Assembly: GCF_016097555.1 (NCBI RefSeq)
Contig: NC_054710.1
Span: forward strand, 186,001 to 250,000
DNA: 64,000 nt
Direction of reading: 5' to 3'
Source of the DNA: Gigantopelta aegis
Lineage: Eukaryota > Mollusca > Gastropoda > Neomphalida > Peltospiridae
Numbering within the stretch: position 1 is the stretch's first letter; each line of letters begins with the position of its first letter. The notes under the pieces are model-generated. The model did not search any database. It was given only the letters and a program-made list of their open reading frames with translations, and had not been told where the DNA came from. Below are positions 45,214-56,618 of this stretch, piece after piece. The translations under genes were made by a program, and so were the position numbers.

Positions 45214-47280
45214 TCAGTCTTTTCTTATATGCTTTAACTGGCACATGTTGATCCGGCTTTTCAGATATTTCCCATCCTTAGAAAGGGTCACTGTGCCCTT
45301 TGGATGAATAGCTTCAACAGTATATGGCCCCAACCAGTCTGTTTCCAGGCGGCTACCCTTACGTCCTAGCTTGACCATATTTCTTCTTAACACATCACTT
45401 CCAACCTCAAACTCAAAAGATTTTACTCCCTTGCTCTTCTTAGCATCATACTCCTTTTTCTACTTATTTTGTGCCATCTGGATCATGGCTTTCACCTACA
45501 ACACAAACAAGACATAAAATTACAATAAACACTGCAACCATTACTCCGATTAATACTACATATACAAATACATTTATTCTTTGAGCAACCAAAAATATAA
45601 TACAAACAACTTGTTAAGCAAGGATACATAATGAAACAAAAACATTCAACAACAAATTTACACTGAAAGATGTCCAGTATTTTGAAAACAAAAAAACATT
45701 TCAATAGCAATTTTATGCTGAAAGATGCCCATTGTGCTGAAAACCTAAACATCATTCATTAATTTGTCATTATGTAGGGTTATAAAAAATTATGTTATTC
45801 CCATTCCAAAAAAACCTCAAGTCATATTTATACCTCTGTTGAATAGAGTAAATTAATAAAAGTTTACACAATCAAATGTACCCCATCATTATTTATATTG
45901 GTAAATTGGTATTAGGACCTCACCAATGTGAGTGTGCCTGTATCGGTTGTCACTATGTTTATTTAAAAATGTGATGTGCTGGATCACGCGGTTACACTAG
46001 AAGTACCTCGGTTACACTAGAACTTGGAATGAATTAATGAATTTTTAACACCAACCCAGCACAAAAATAAACATTGGTTATTGGGTATCAGAAAAGGTAA
46101 CAAGTACCTCTGTGTCCAGATCTTTGGTATCCTCCACTTGCTGGTCAATCTTGTCTTCGGTGATGCGGCAAACATTGGGTCTATCGTCTGCACCATACAC
46201 ACTACTGACAATGGAGTTTGGTTTCTTCCGGAATAGGACCTGACAACAACATGCAAATAATGAAACATTATCATTGTAATATAAATACACGTATATTATA
46301 ATTTCCTGTGTAGAGCCCACTATACAAGATATCCCAATATTAGATACAATTATGTTAGCTAGCCGAAAGACAATTGGCCACGTCACCACAAAATGCTGTT
46401 CACACACTTTTTTTTTCTTTTTTTTTGTGTTTTAAAACATATAGTCCCCAAAAAATATGCAGGACATAATGGTAGTGTTATTATTGGCATTATAATTATC
46501 ATTAAACAAATTATCAATATCATTATAAGTTTTTGAAGACAGGACGTGAAAAATGTATCAACACTTGCATGGTACGGCATGAACTTGATGGATTTCTGTG
46601 TTGAGGTGTTAATGGAGTAAACAATTCCTTTGACATGTTCATCCCAGTCTGTCTGCTCACTGAAAAAGAGTGCATAAAATTAAACATCAGAATGCCAGGA
46701 ATATTAAATACATTGGGTTGGTGCCAAAACAAAAAGAACTTTATGAACATAATAAAAATACATTTTTCCTGAGGGCCTCAGGTGCTAACACACGCACATA
46801 CATAAATCACAATAAATTACCTATTGCAGTACTTTATCAGTGCTCTTATTAACATCTGGTTTGTACGCTCATCCTGACCATTGCACTGTGGGTGATATGC
46901 ACTCGTGATGGCATGTTTTGTGTTGAATTTGTCAAGCATGAATGTGTTCAGCTGAAATAAAGTTATAATTCATGGTATAAATAGGTTGTTGAAGTGATTG
47001 GAAAGACATTTCAGGGCTTGTGATTCCATCAAAGTCGAAGCGATAAATACTGTGCCTAAAATATGCCCAAAATTATCATACCCAAATTGACTACAAACAA
47101 GCTGACCTCAAAATATTTCACCTCGAAACCACTGAAATGTTAAGTTTAATTAGATTAAAATGCACTCTTCAGTTACTGTTAATCATAGTATTGAACTAAA
47201 GTTACCTTCCTGCAGTCAGAAAAGACAACAGTCCCCGTTGTGCCCAAATTAGTGAGATCTAAAGCCATGCATTTTTCTCG
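45214..47280 (-). pseudogene. Ginger/KRBA2-like integrase exons
   Basis: Five short minus-strand exons encode an integrase. Exon I (about 47280-47206) has LGTTGTVVFSDC, ending at a GTAACT donor. Exon II (46951-46821) has NTKHAITSAYHPQCNGQDER with the catalytic Glu. Exon III (from 46659) has SEQTDWDEHVKGIVYSINTS. Exon IV (46239-46108) has VLFRKKPNSIVSSVYGADDR. Exon V (from 45495) has KSFEFEVGSDVLRRNMVKLG and LETDWLGPYTVEAIHPKGTV, a C-terminal SH3-like/chromodomain-like tail that ends near 45214. Splice signals and phases agree at I-II, II-III and IV-V. The zinc-binding N-terminus and first Asp are not in view. The Asp-Glu spacing is shorter than the usual 35. At least one break is present. I favour a Ginger-type DNA transposon; a relative of LTR integrases is the alternative. 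Confidence 0.75.
46020..46095 (-). mobile_element. SINE family B tail fragment
   Basis: TTTTTAACACCAACCCAGCA and TGGTTATTGGGTATCAG are a diverged version of the family-B tail (TTTAACGACACCCCAGCAC ... GGCTATTGGGTGTCA), between two integrase exons. Confidence 0.6.
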
Positions 47281-48229
47281 TGTCATCACCCCGTTTGGAA
47301 CATGATTACTATATTCATCATAATAATATTTATAAAATCAACATTAAACATGCATGCAATCTGATTAAAATTAGCTCTACTGGTCTACCAGTAGATCTAA
47401 CAGCACTGCGTGGTCTCCCATGTCTAGGTGACATTTCATCTATAAATAGCAATTTAAATATCGACCAATTACACTTCGCCTTTTATAGCATTATTCAAGA
47501 GCATACAAATTCTAAAAATATCGGGTGAGACCATTTATGCAATAGGCGAACTTGTTGGGTCTATTTTGACATTGAAAAAACAGGGGTAAAAGTGCAGTAT
47601 ACCGGGGGTAAACAGATTTTATGGCTATACCATCACGGTTTTGTTTTTTTCGTCTAGAAATGAATTTTATATAAACTTTTATATTGAAATTAGTTTCCGG
47701 CATACTTCGTAATTCACCCAAATAATTTAGTATACGAGTACCCTCGGCATAAAGCTGAATGTTTTCAAATAATTTTCAAATCACTGGCATGATTTTGCAA
47801 TTAAGGTTTTAATTGGTCGAATGAAAGGTCAACTGGACATTAGCTCCAACGGGCTGCTGTTAGATCCACATGTAACTGTAGCTTGCAAGTAAACTACCAA
47901 TGTATTACATTTTACAACAAAAAAACCCAACAAAACATGACTACTGCACATGTATTTACTTAATGAAGTAAACATTAAACTGCTTGTAACTTGAATATTG
48001 TTGAGTTCTAATGTACTGGCGACTTCGCTAAACAGACATGCAACACGGAAGTAAATATGGCGATCTCGCCACATCGTGTCCCAACACAAAAATAGTAGTA
48101 TAAGTGGTATAACCCTGTAGTTTTGGCACAAAAACATGCTGATAATGACAGTAGATACATACTATAATATATGTTGTAATATATGTCTTCTAGCAAGTCT
48201 AATATGTATGATAACTTCGCCTAACTATG
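47281..48229. other. No gene recognised
   Basis: Short open frames only. 48015-48075 contains GGCGACTTCGC and GGCGATCTCGCC words like those of the array that follows, so it may be part of the same element. Confidence 0.4.
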
Positions 48230-48910
48230 AAAATAAGTCCTGGCGAACTCGCCCTGGGCGACTTCACCAGGGCGAGATCGACACGGGGCGAGATCGACAT
48301 ACTTCCTTTAAAATATTGCACATAATAACATATACATATAAATGGTCTTTATGGTTGATAAAGGGTTACAAATTGATAACATATATCTAATTTGCAACTA
48401 GAGTCATGTAAACAAATTTATTCATCATTCACAATCGACATGTAGGTATTCCCTACATACACATAAGGGGATGCAGTCGATTCGTCCACTGGACGATTCG
48501 TCCACGGACGATTCGTCCACTGAAAATTCGTCCACTGAGGAACTCGAGACGATTCGTCCACTACAAAAAATCAGTACCGGACGATTCGTCCACTGGGTTT
48601 TTATTTCGTCCATTATTACCCCATATTTTTGAATTTTTATATTTGAATGGATATTTGAATGACATTTGTTGTTTTGTTGAATTTTTTTTTAATGTACATT
48701 TAATTAAATTGGAATTGAATACAACACGTTTTTATTTTATTTCGAGGTCATTAGGCATATGGGGATAACATGTGATTTACGCTATTGAAGGAGAACATGA
48801 CATGGGGTGTGTGTGTTGTGTGTGTGTGAGGGGGTTGATAAAGTCTTCCGACGCGGAGGCTTGAATCACCTATTTACCACATCGTGACATGTGAGCGAGT
48901 GTCGTAGGTT
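48230..48910. mobile_element. Composite array element: GGCGAGATCGAC words, X-type interior, TTCGTCCAC words
   Basis: 48237-48300 carries GCGAACTCGCC, GGGCGACTTC and two GGCGAGATCGACA words. 48300-48480 matches the X interior (38085-38230) inverted. 48478-48610 carries six TTCGTCCAC words. 48655-48895 (TTTAATGTACATTTAATTAA, AAAGTCTTCCGACGCGGAGG) matches 59700-59925 in the same orientation. The large LINE inserted at 48908 cut this element off. Confidence 0.75.
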
Positions 48911-51900
48911 GGTTGGTTGTAAATTTTTACATGCTTATATGCCACTAGAGCTTCAAGCATGTCTGCCCCGGGGCCGAGTCCTGGATAGCCAGGGGTCTGC
49001 TCCGGGCCAGAAATTTAACGGACAATTTAGATATTTACTCAAAATATAAAATAACTATGGGGACAACTTTACAAAAATATATAAATTTTATTTGGTGTAA
49101 TCCCAAATTTTTTATTTAATTACATATAATATAAAATTAAATACCTATAAATTGAACACCAAATTTTGAACGGGCAACAAAAACATTATCTCATAATCTA
49201 CTTAATATTAATTATTTAAGCCCTTGTCTGGGGAGGATTGGTGATTGGGTGGCCCGAAGAGCCACAGGAGGTACCAATTTTAAAAAATTATATTTCTAAA
49301 AAGGAGTACCGGAGATATTGGTAACTAAAGCGTGGCCGGATGGGGGGGGGGGGGGGGGGGGGAGGGAAGGATGACGGCACAAAAAAGGGGGAGAGGGGGC
49401 TAGCCCCCAGACAAACCTATCTCTCCCTACGGCCTAAACCGCCTACGCCTAGGCGCCTAACTCTATCCTCCGGTGGCACACCCCCCCCCCCCCCAACCCC
49501 CACCTAACAAGTCCCCCCCCCCCCCCGCCCCGCCCAGACGTCGTGCCCTCCAAAATCGGCATCCTCCATTTATCCGGTGGTTATTGCCAGATAACCATCC
49601 CTGTCCCATACAAACCCGAGGCTGATCCTATCACATATATTCACACAAACACCAACACCACATTAAAATAATATACATATATAAATATTAAAAATACCGG
49701 AAGAGGAAAAAATTATTATAAACAGTAAACTAGACGACCGAGCGCGAGAAATTCCAACGACGTAAGCGACTACCAGATTATCAATTTATATATGACTAAA
49801 AGCAACTAAAGAATTAATATGAACCATAATATCTATTAAACCTCTGGCTCGGGGGCCTCACCATGACCATAAAGGATGGGCCCCACCGCCACCACACTAA
49901 AATCATGCAGCAGCTGAGGGACCCAACCATGCACTAACCTCACATGGAGTGTCAAATGGAGACGCCCCCAAGACGAAAAACAACATATATAGGCCATAAA
50001 ATAAATATAGATTTGTGGAACAACCACAGCGAGATAAGTATATAGTCCAAAAATAAAAAGAACATCAAATAATAAAGGGCATGTTACAGCGGCCAATCCA
50101 CGGCCGCAGGGTCCCGCCAGCCGCCAAAGAAGGATAGTACACAACATATGGCTACTGGCGGGGCCCAGCACGAACTAACTTTACGCATGACTGGCCTATA
50201 TAATGGCCGCCAAAACAAACACCCAGCAAACCTCAGATATTAATTTTAGATTGGAGAACAAAGGCCAACAACAACATGTCTACAACTGATTTAAATTTAT
50301 CCATAGGATTCAATAAATTAAATGAATTAAATATAATATTACTGTCAGAGAAAACCACATATCTAGTAGGACTATATAAACTATGGTATTTATCAATCCA
50401 CATCATCGCATAAAGAATGGCCATTAATTCAGTAGTGTATACGGATATATGATCCGTGAGTCTAGCCCTAATGGCTATCGGATTATTCTGGTTATTTAAA
50501 TTTTTAACAACAAAGGCCATTCCTGTTCGACCAGTGGCCGGGTCCTTCGATCCATCGGTATACACCTGTATAACCCCCGGGTAGAAGTCCTCAACCACTG
50601 CTCGAAATAAAATATTTTGATTTATCGGATTATTATTTTTACTAATTTCATTGCGGATGTGGTAGTTGACAACTGGAGTGCCGATCAGCCATGGATACTC
50701 AAAATTAATATTGGCACGACTGATGGAAAGATCGGCAATACCGAAGTCAACCATAAACTTATTTAAATAAGATGCAATAGATGAGTGGATGTCTCTGACA
50801 GTTACTAGCTTAACAGGTACAATCAAATTAATAGGGGAGTCAGGCACCAAATTTTTTATTTTAGTTAAATACCTGATGCCCTGTCTGACTCTTCTAAGTG
50901 CTAAGGGAACAACACCTAATTCAGCCAGGACACTATCATATGGGGTACAGATAGTTCCCCCAACTATTATCTTGAGGGCCCTACCATATACCGCATCAAG
51001 TCTCCTAAGCTGAGCATCAGTGGCACATCCAAAGGCAAGGGCCCCATATTGGAGTCTAGACACAATGAAAGCTTCAAAGATCAGGAGTAAAGTTTTTCTG
51101 TCTGCTCCCCATGATGTGCCTGACAACACTCGGATTAAATTAATATAAAAAATACAGTTGTCAGTCACCTCAGTAATGTGCTCACCAAAACTAATGGAGT
51201 TGTCAAAGATCACACCCAGAAATTTGACTGATTGCACCTGACTAATTAGCATATTATTCAATCTTGATTGTAAATTAAATATACTTTTAAACTTTCTTGA
51301 TTTTTGAAATACAATAGCTTTAGTTTTTGCTCTACAGATGGTAAGTCCACATGATTCTGCCCATCTATATAAGTTATTTACGTCTTTCTGGAGGTCCTGT
51401 TGGATATCTTCATAGGTATCACCTATTCTCCAGAAAGCAGTATCGTCGGCAAAGAGCCCGATACTCAGATCAGTCTTATTATTATTTTTGTTTTCTAATA
51501 GCACCCTAGCCAAATCATTAATAAAAATAGAAAAAAGAGTGGGCGCTATTACAGAACCCTGTGGGATACCATTCTCAAGAACAAAAACAGGGGATAGATT
51601 ACCATTAAGGTTTACCGCAAATGTTCTATTATCCAAAAACTGTTTTATAAATTCGAACATTGCTCCTCTAATCCCCATTTGAAAATTTTTAATTAATAAT
51701 CCGATTCTCCAGACCATGTCATACGCATTTTCAATATCCACAAACACACCGGCCACCTTGCGTCCCTTCTTAAAAGCGGTTTTAATCTCGGATTGAAGAC
51801 GAACAAGGTGATCGGTGGTCGAGTGGTGTTTTCTAAAACCACTCTGGAAGATAGACAATTTGCTGTTTAGCTCCAGAAAATGGCTAAGGCGATGGTTTAC

Positions 51901-52576
51901 CATGTATTCGATGGTCTTGCAGACGCTGGATGTTAGAGATATTGGTCTATAGTTAGTAGGATCTGAAGGATCCTTGCCCACTTTATGGAGAGCAAACACT
52001 TCAGCATGCTTCCAACTGTGGGGAAGGACACCCTCTGACCAGATTAAATTAAAAAGTTCCAGGAAAAACGCAAGAGTTCTGGTAGGCATATTTAAAAAAA
52101 ATATATAACTAAATTTATCAGGGCCAGGAGCTGAGCCTTTTCTTTTACCAAAAGCATTGAGGAATTCCTGGATTTTAAAGGGTGCATTATATAACAAGTC
52201 ATTTCTCTGGGCTTTTGGTACATGTGGGATAGGGCTATTCTTTTCAATTTGGATTTTCCTAATCTGGAAACTTAAAGAATAATTAGAAGTGGCCGAATTG
52301 TTTTTAAATTTAGCTCCTAGAATGTTAACTTTATCAATATTTGTTTTATAAATCTTACTATTTTTTAAAATAGTATTAGTATTAACTGCTTTACCTTGTA
52401 CCCTTTTGATCCTTGACCAAACCATCTTAACCTTAGAGTTTTTATTTAGCGAGCCACAAAACTGAAACCATGAGGCGGACTTAGCCTTAATAATACTTAT
52501 TTTTAATTTATAGCGACTGTCTTTAAAATTATCAATGTTTTCTTTAGTTTTATTATTTTGTAGTAGTCTCCTACAT

Positions 52577-52975
52577 ACCGGCCTCGGTGGCGTCGTGGCA
52601 GGCCATCGGTCTACAGGCTGGTAGGTACTGGGTTCAGATCCCAGTCGAGGCATGGGATTTTTAATCGAGATACCGACTCCAAACCCTGAGTGAGTGCTCC
52701 GCAAGGCTCAATGGGTAGGTGTAAACCACTTGCACCGACCAGTGATCCATAACTGGTTCAACAAAGGCCATGGTTTGTGCTATCCTGCCTGTGGGAAGCG
52801 CAAATAAAAGATCCCTTGCTGCCTGTCGTAAAAAGAGTAGCCTATGTGGCGACAGCGGGTTTCCTCTAAAAACAGTGTCAGAATGACCATATGTTTGACG
52901 TCCAATAGCCGATGATAAGATAAAAAATCAATGTGCTCTAGTGGCGTCGTTAAATAAAACAAACTTTGTTTGTTT
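52577..52975 (+). mobile_element. tRNA-derived SINE (family A) inserted in LINE ORF2
   Basis: Flanked by AGTCTCCTACAT (52565-52576 and 52976-52987). The head CCGGCCTCGGTGGCGTCGTG and B-box-like GGGTTCAGATCCCAGTC match the copy at 2673. The tail is GTGGCGTCGTTAAATAAAAC then TTTGTTTG. It lies antisense to the LINE. Confidence 0.95.
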
Positions 52976-53312
52976 AGTCTCCTACATCTGTTCCTCTCTC
53001 TCTTGAGCCTGGTGTGTTCATCCGACCACCAAGGGACAGAACTCCTACCATCAGGCCCCGAAGATTTAGGAACAGTTTTATTAGCAATGTCGATGATGGC
53101 ACCTACTAGGTTATCATTAAACCGTCCGGTGTCATCATCTCGGATAGTCTCATGATCCAATTCACCACACAGATGTCTAAACTTTGGCCAGTTAGCTCTG
53201 TCAAAATTCCATTTATTTTTACATTTAACATTATAAGTTGTAGAAGCATCACGAGGGGTATATGGCTTTTTATGTACCCTGTGTGTTCTTTTACCCCAAG
53301 CCGAAGGCGAGA

Positions 53313-53957
53313 GGTAAAAGAGCACACAGAGGGTACATAACAAGCCATATACCCCGAGAGATGCTTCTACAACGAATTTATCTTGCCGACATGTTAAACC
53401 ATATAGCCAAATAATCAAAATAACGCCAGACAATAATTGTTAACAATTTATTAACGGAGCCGTACCACGCGGACGCGAACGAAACCACTTGCCAGTGACG
53501 AAAAATAGTTCCATCGATAAACGAGTTTTTAACTTCAAATGTTTGTAATACGAAATTGTCTGAAACAGATATTAATAAAAATAGAATAAAAAAAAAAACT
53601 TTTTTTTATCAGAAATGTATGTAGTAAAAAAAATTAAAAAAACAAAAACAAAAACAAAAACTGTTGCTAATCGCGCATTAATACAATAAAACCACGACCG
53701 TAATTAGGTGGCCGAGTTCAACATTGCAGCTTTTAAAAGTATTGAAATTGTGTATTTTATAGTAAAAATAAAATTAATTATGTATACTTGATTGATTATC
53801 AATGTTATTTACAATCTAATTATTGCTTTAGCATTAACTGGGGCGGCTGGAAACTTCGAAATTACAGACGGGGTACAAGAGAATTTGGCTCCGCCCACAG
53901 GGGGGATAAGGGATTTGTCCAACGGCAAACAACCAATGAGATCAAAGAATTTTACAT
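53313..53957. mobile_element. Unidentified 645-bp insertion with 10-bp TSD
   Basis: Bounded by GAAGGCGAGA (53303-53312 and 53958-53967). Removing it rejoins the LINE frame (ISP-S-AWGK). Its first 60 bp are an inverted copy of the adjacent LINE sequence 53240-53299, so the DNA can fold into a 131-bp hairpin (53240-53370). The rest is AT-rich, non-coding, with A-runs and CTCCGCCCAC near 53891. Ends are not clearly inverted repeats, so its class is unknown. Confidence 0.75.
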
Positions 53958-54818
53958 GAAGGCGAGATAATATTAGTTATAACATCGGAAATATTATATA
54001 AAGTTTTGACGGGGAGGTGGTCGCTTCCCAAGTCTTCAAGTACCTCCCACCCACACTTGGCAGCTATGTCAGTGGAGACCAGGGTGACATCAAGACATGA
54101 CTGAGTATTGTGGGAATCCGATAAATGTGTATACGACCCATTATTTAAACAAACTAAATTTAAACTGTCTATTAAATTACCTATAATACGTCCTATCATA
54201 TTGGTAACCTTTGACCCCCATATTATATTTTTACCATTTAAATCTCCTACTATAAATAAATTTGTAAAATGGTTACCAATAATATTCAAAAAATCATTTA
54301 CATTAATATCTTTTTTAACAAGAGTTTTACCATTAATATGTGGGTGTATATAAAAATTAAAAATATTAATATCACTATTCTTACTATGAATGGATACCCC
54401 CAATGATTCAATACATCGATGCCTACCCATAGCCGGAATCTGTGAGTGTGCAATACCATTTCTGACAAAGGTTGCTAGGCCTCCTTTAGAATTATCGCTA
54501 TCCGTCTGAAACAGTCCAGTATACCCTGGAATTTTAAATTCTATAAATACTTTACGTTTCTTATCTTTATCGGTTAGTTTTGGAAGCAAGGACTCTTGGA
54601 TAGCAACAATATCAATAGATTTATTTAAGTCTAAAAATTTCTTAAGTTCTGTGCCATTAGCCCTAAGTCCTCTGGCGTTCCACTGAAGGATGATAAGTCC
54701 CTTCTCTTTAGACAATATACCATTATTAATATTATTTTTATTATTATTTAAGCTATTATTACATACTACCATGGTGAAGGGTCGGAGCAACTCTAGTTAT
54801 AGACTTATAGCTAACAAT

Positions 54819-56579
54819 CTAGTCTACACTATCATTACTCCTAGACTCCACCACAATAAGATCATTGGCCCCATACCAAGAGACACTACGTTTCTCAATG
54901 GTATCGGGGTCAATTTTAAAAGCTATGTGTTCATTAAGAACCTCACAGGCATCCCTGGAAGCCATAATCACGTCGTCAAGAAAGAATTTTTTATGCGGGA
55001 CCTTTTCTAACGCTCTAGTCAAAAACAAACCAGATATTACCCTAACTAAATCTAGAGCTGTAATGTTCTGTTCAATATTCCTCAACTTGGTCCCTGAGGT
55101 AACGCCGGCATACGATTTTGACTGAAAAAATTCATTGCTACTGTCTTTGACTGATGACTCAGTCTTATTAGGATATTTTGCGCCAGCCGCCACAGCCGGG
55201 GGACGGGCAACACTTGTCTGAATCCCCTGGGGTCGACCAGTCTGTGGAGCTCGGTCCGCCATGACGCGGACCGCCCTCAGATAATCTGGGCAATCCCTAT
55301 GGTGAGTAACATGAGGCCCCCTGCAATTGGCGCAGGTTTCGTGCAAGGATTGTCTGGGGACCTCCTGGGATGTGCGGTACCGCACCTGAAACAGACCGGA
55401 TACTCCCTGGTCGACCTACACTTTTTAACTGTGTGGCCCCACCTCTGGCACCTGGCGCATTTAACCGGTTTTGGTATGAACTGGTGCAGGCCATATCTCT
55501 CCCCTCTTATCCTGATGAATTGGACCGGGGGGGGGGGGGGGGGGGGGGGATAAAAGGATGTCCAAAAAACCATTGGCCCACACCGTGATGTTTTTAATGG
55601 CTAGGTTGGGGTTGTCTCTTCTCGCCGCCTTCTAACCCCTTGTGTCCCTCTATAATCGGTTTTAACTATCCTGCGTAAAGAGGGGGGGGGGGGGGGGCAT
55701 GGCGAAAAACAGGCTCGGATCCTTCCTGACGGCTGGACCCTCCCCTTAAAACCTCCCTAAAGGGTTTTTCTACGCCTTCTACAATAGGGGGGGGACTGGG
55801 TCTGTCTTACCCCACCCCCCACTCTGGTTGCTTTTACTTGTTTGTAGAATTGCTGTGGCAACTGCGACCCCCCGGGGGGTACCTCCACCCTGGGTTCGAG
55901 GGGAGGGAAATGGTCTACCTCCATTTCTGATACATTTAACTTAACTGGTAAGCTCGTGTTTAATTTAGTAGATTTAAGCTGTACCCCCCGTTTAGCCCTT
56001 GTACGTTTTGCTGCTGGGGGGGGGGGGGGGGGCGCGGTGATATTTTTACTTTTCAAAAATTCTTCTTCTCCCGGTGAGTTACAGTTTGAACTGGGGGAGT
56101 TGGCGTACCGGCGTTTCCTCTTTTGGGTCACCACCGTAAAGTCGTCCCCGGGGGTCTCCTGTACATGAATGGTTGCTACCTTGTCATTCCAGAAACCCAC
56201 AGCGACCGGTGCTGTTTCAACTCCCTTACTAACTGGAATATCGATCTGCCGGCTTGCAGGTGCAGTAACACACACTGCCTCACCAACAGTCGATACGGAG
56301 TTCACCGAAGAGCGCTTCGTGGGTTCCAGGATACCGCCATCGATTCTAACGTCCATAGACTGTGTACGTGCCAAAACACCCATAAGCTCCCGAGAAGAAT
56401 TTAAATCTGGGCGGACGCAATCGTGCGCAATGCCACTGGCTGTACTGCCATTGGTTAATTCATCCCCCTACTCGATGATGATGATGATAACTTGTTTAAC
56501 GTGCCCATATACCACTAGGGTTTCGAACACGCCCATCCCGAGTCCGATCTCCAATAAGATCGGTGACCTGACTCGGGAT

Positions 56580-56618
<39 letters not shown>

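Larger units (their letters stand above)
50233..54790 (-). pseudogene. LINE ORF2: endonuclease, reverse transcriptase, RNase H
   Basis: The start MLRPFTMVV is followed by the APE endonuclease: GLIILQWNARGLRANG, IDIVAIQESLL, NIFNFYIHP, LFIVGDLNGKNIIWGS and LEDLGSDHLPV. After the 645-bp insert comes the linker KPYTPRDASTTYNVKCKNKW to SVPWWSDEHTRLKRERNRCR, then the SINE. The RT follows: KRKGSAPGPDKFSY, DPTNYRPISLTSSVCKTIEY, GFRKHHSTTDHLV, GVFVDIENAYDMVW, GIPQGSVIAPTLFSIFINDL and FADDTAFW with the catalytic Asp pair. RNase H shows VYTDGSKDPATGRTGMAFVV, TTELMAILYAMMW and YVVFSDS. RNase H ends early at a stop (50233) without the usual last His segment. Apart from the inserts, the endonuclease and RT frames are remarkably clean, so the element was active fairly recently. 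Confidence 0.93.

Noticed and set aside
47280-47528. Plus-strand frame beside integrase exon I
   Set aside because: No recognisable similarity and it opposes a spliced minus-strand gene.
49836-50171. Open frame downstream of LINE ORF2
   Set aside because: Lies in the LINE 3' UTR with no domain or conservation evidence.
55299-55588. Plus-strand frames with poly-Gly opposite ORF1
   Set aside because: Antisense shadows of the zinc-knuckle region and its C-run.
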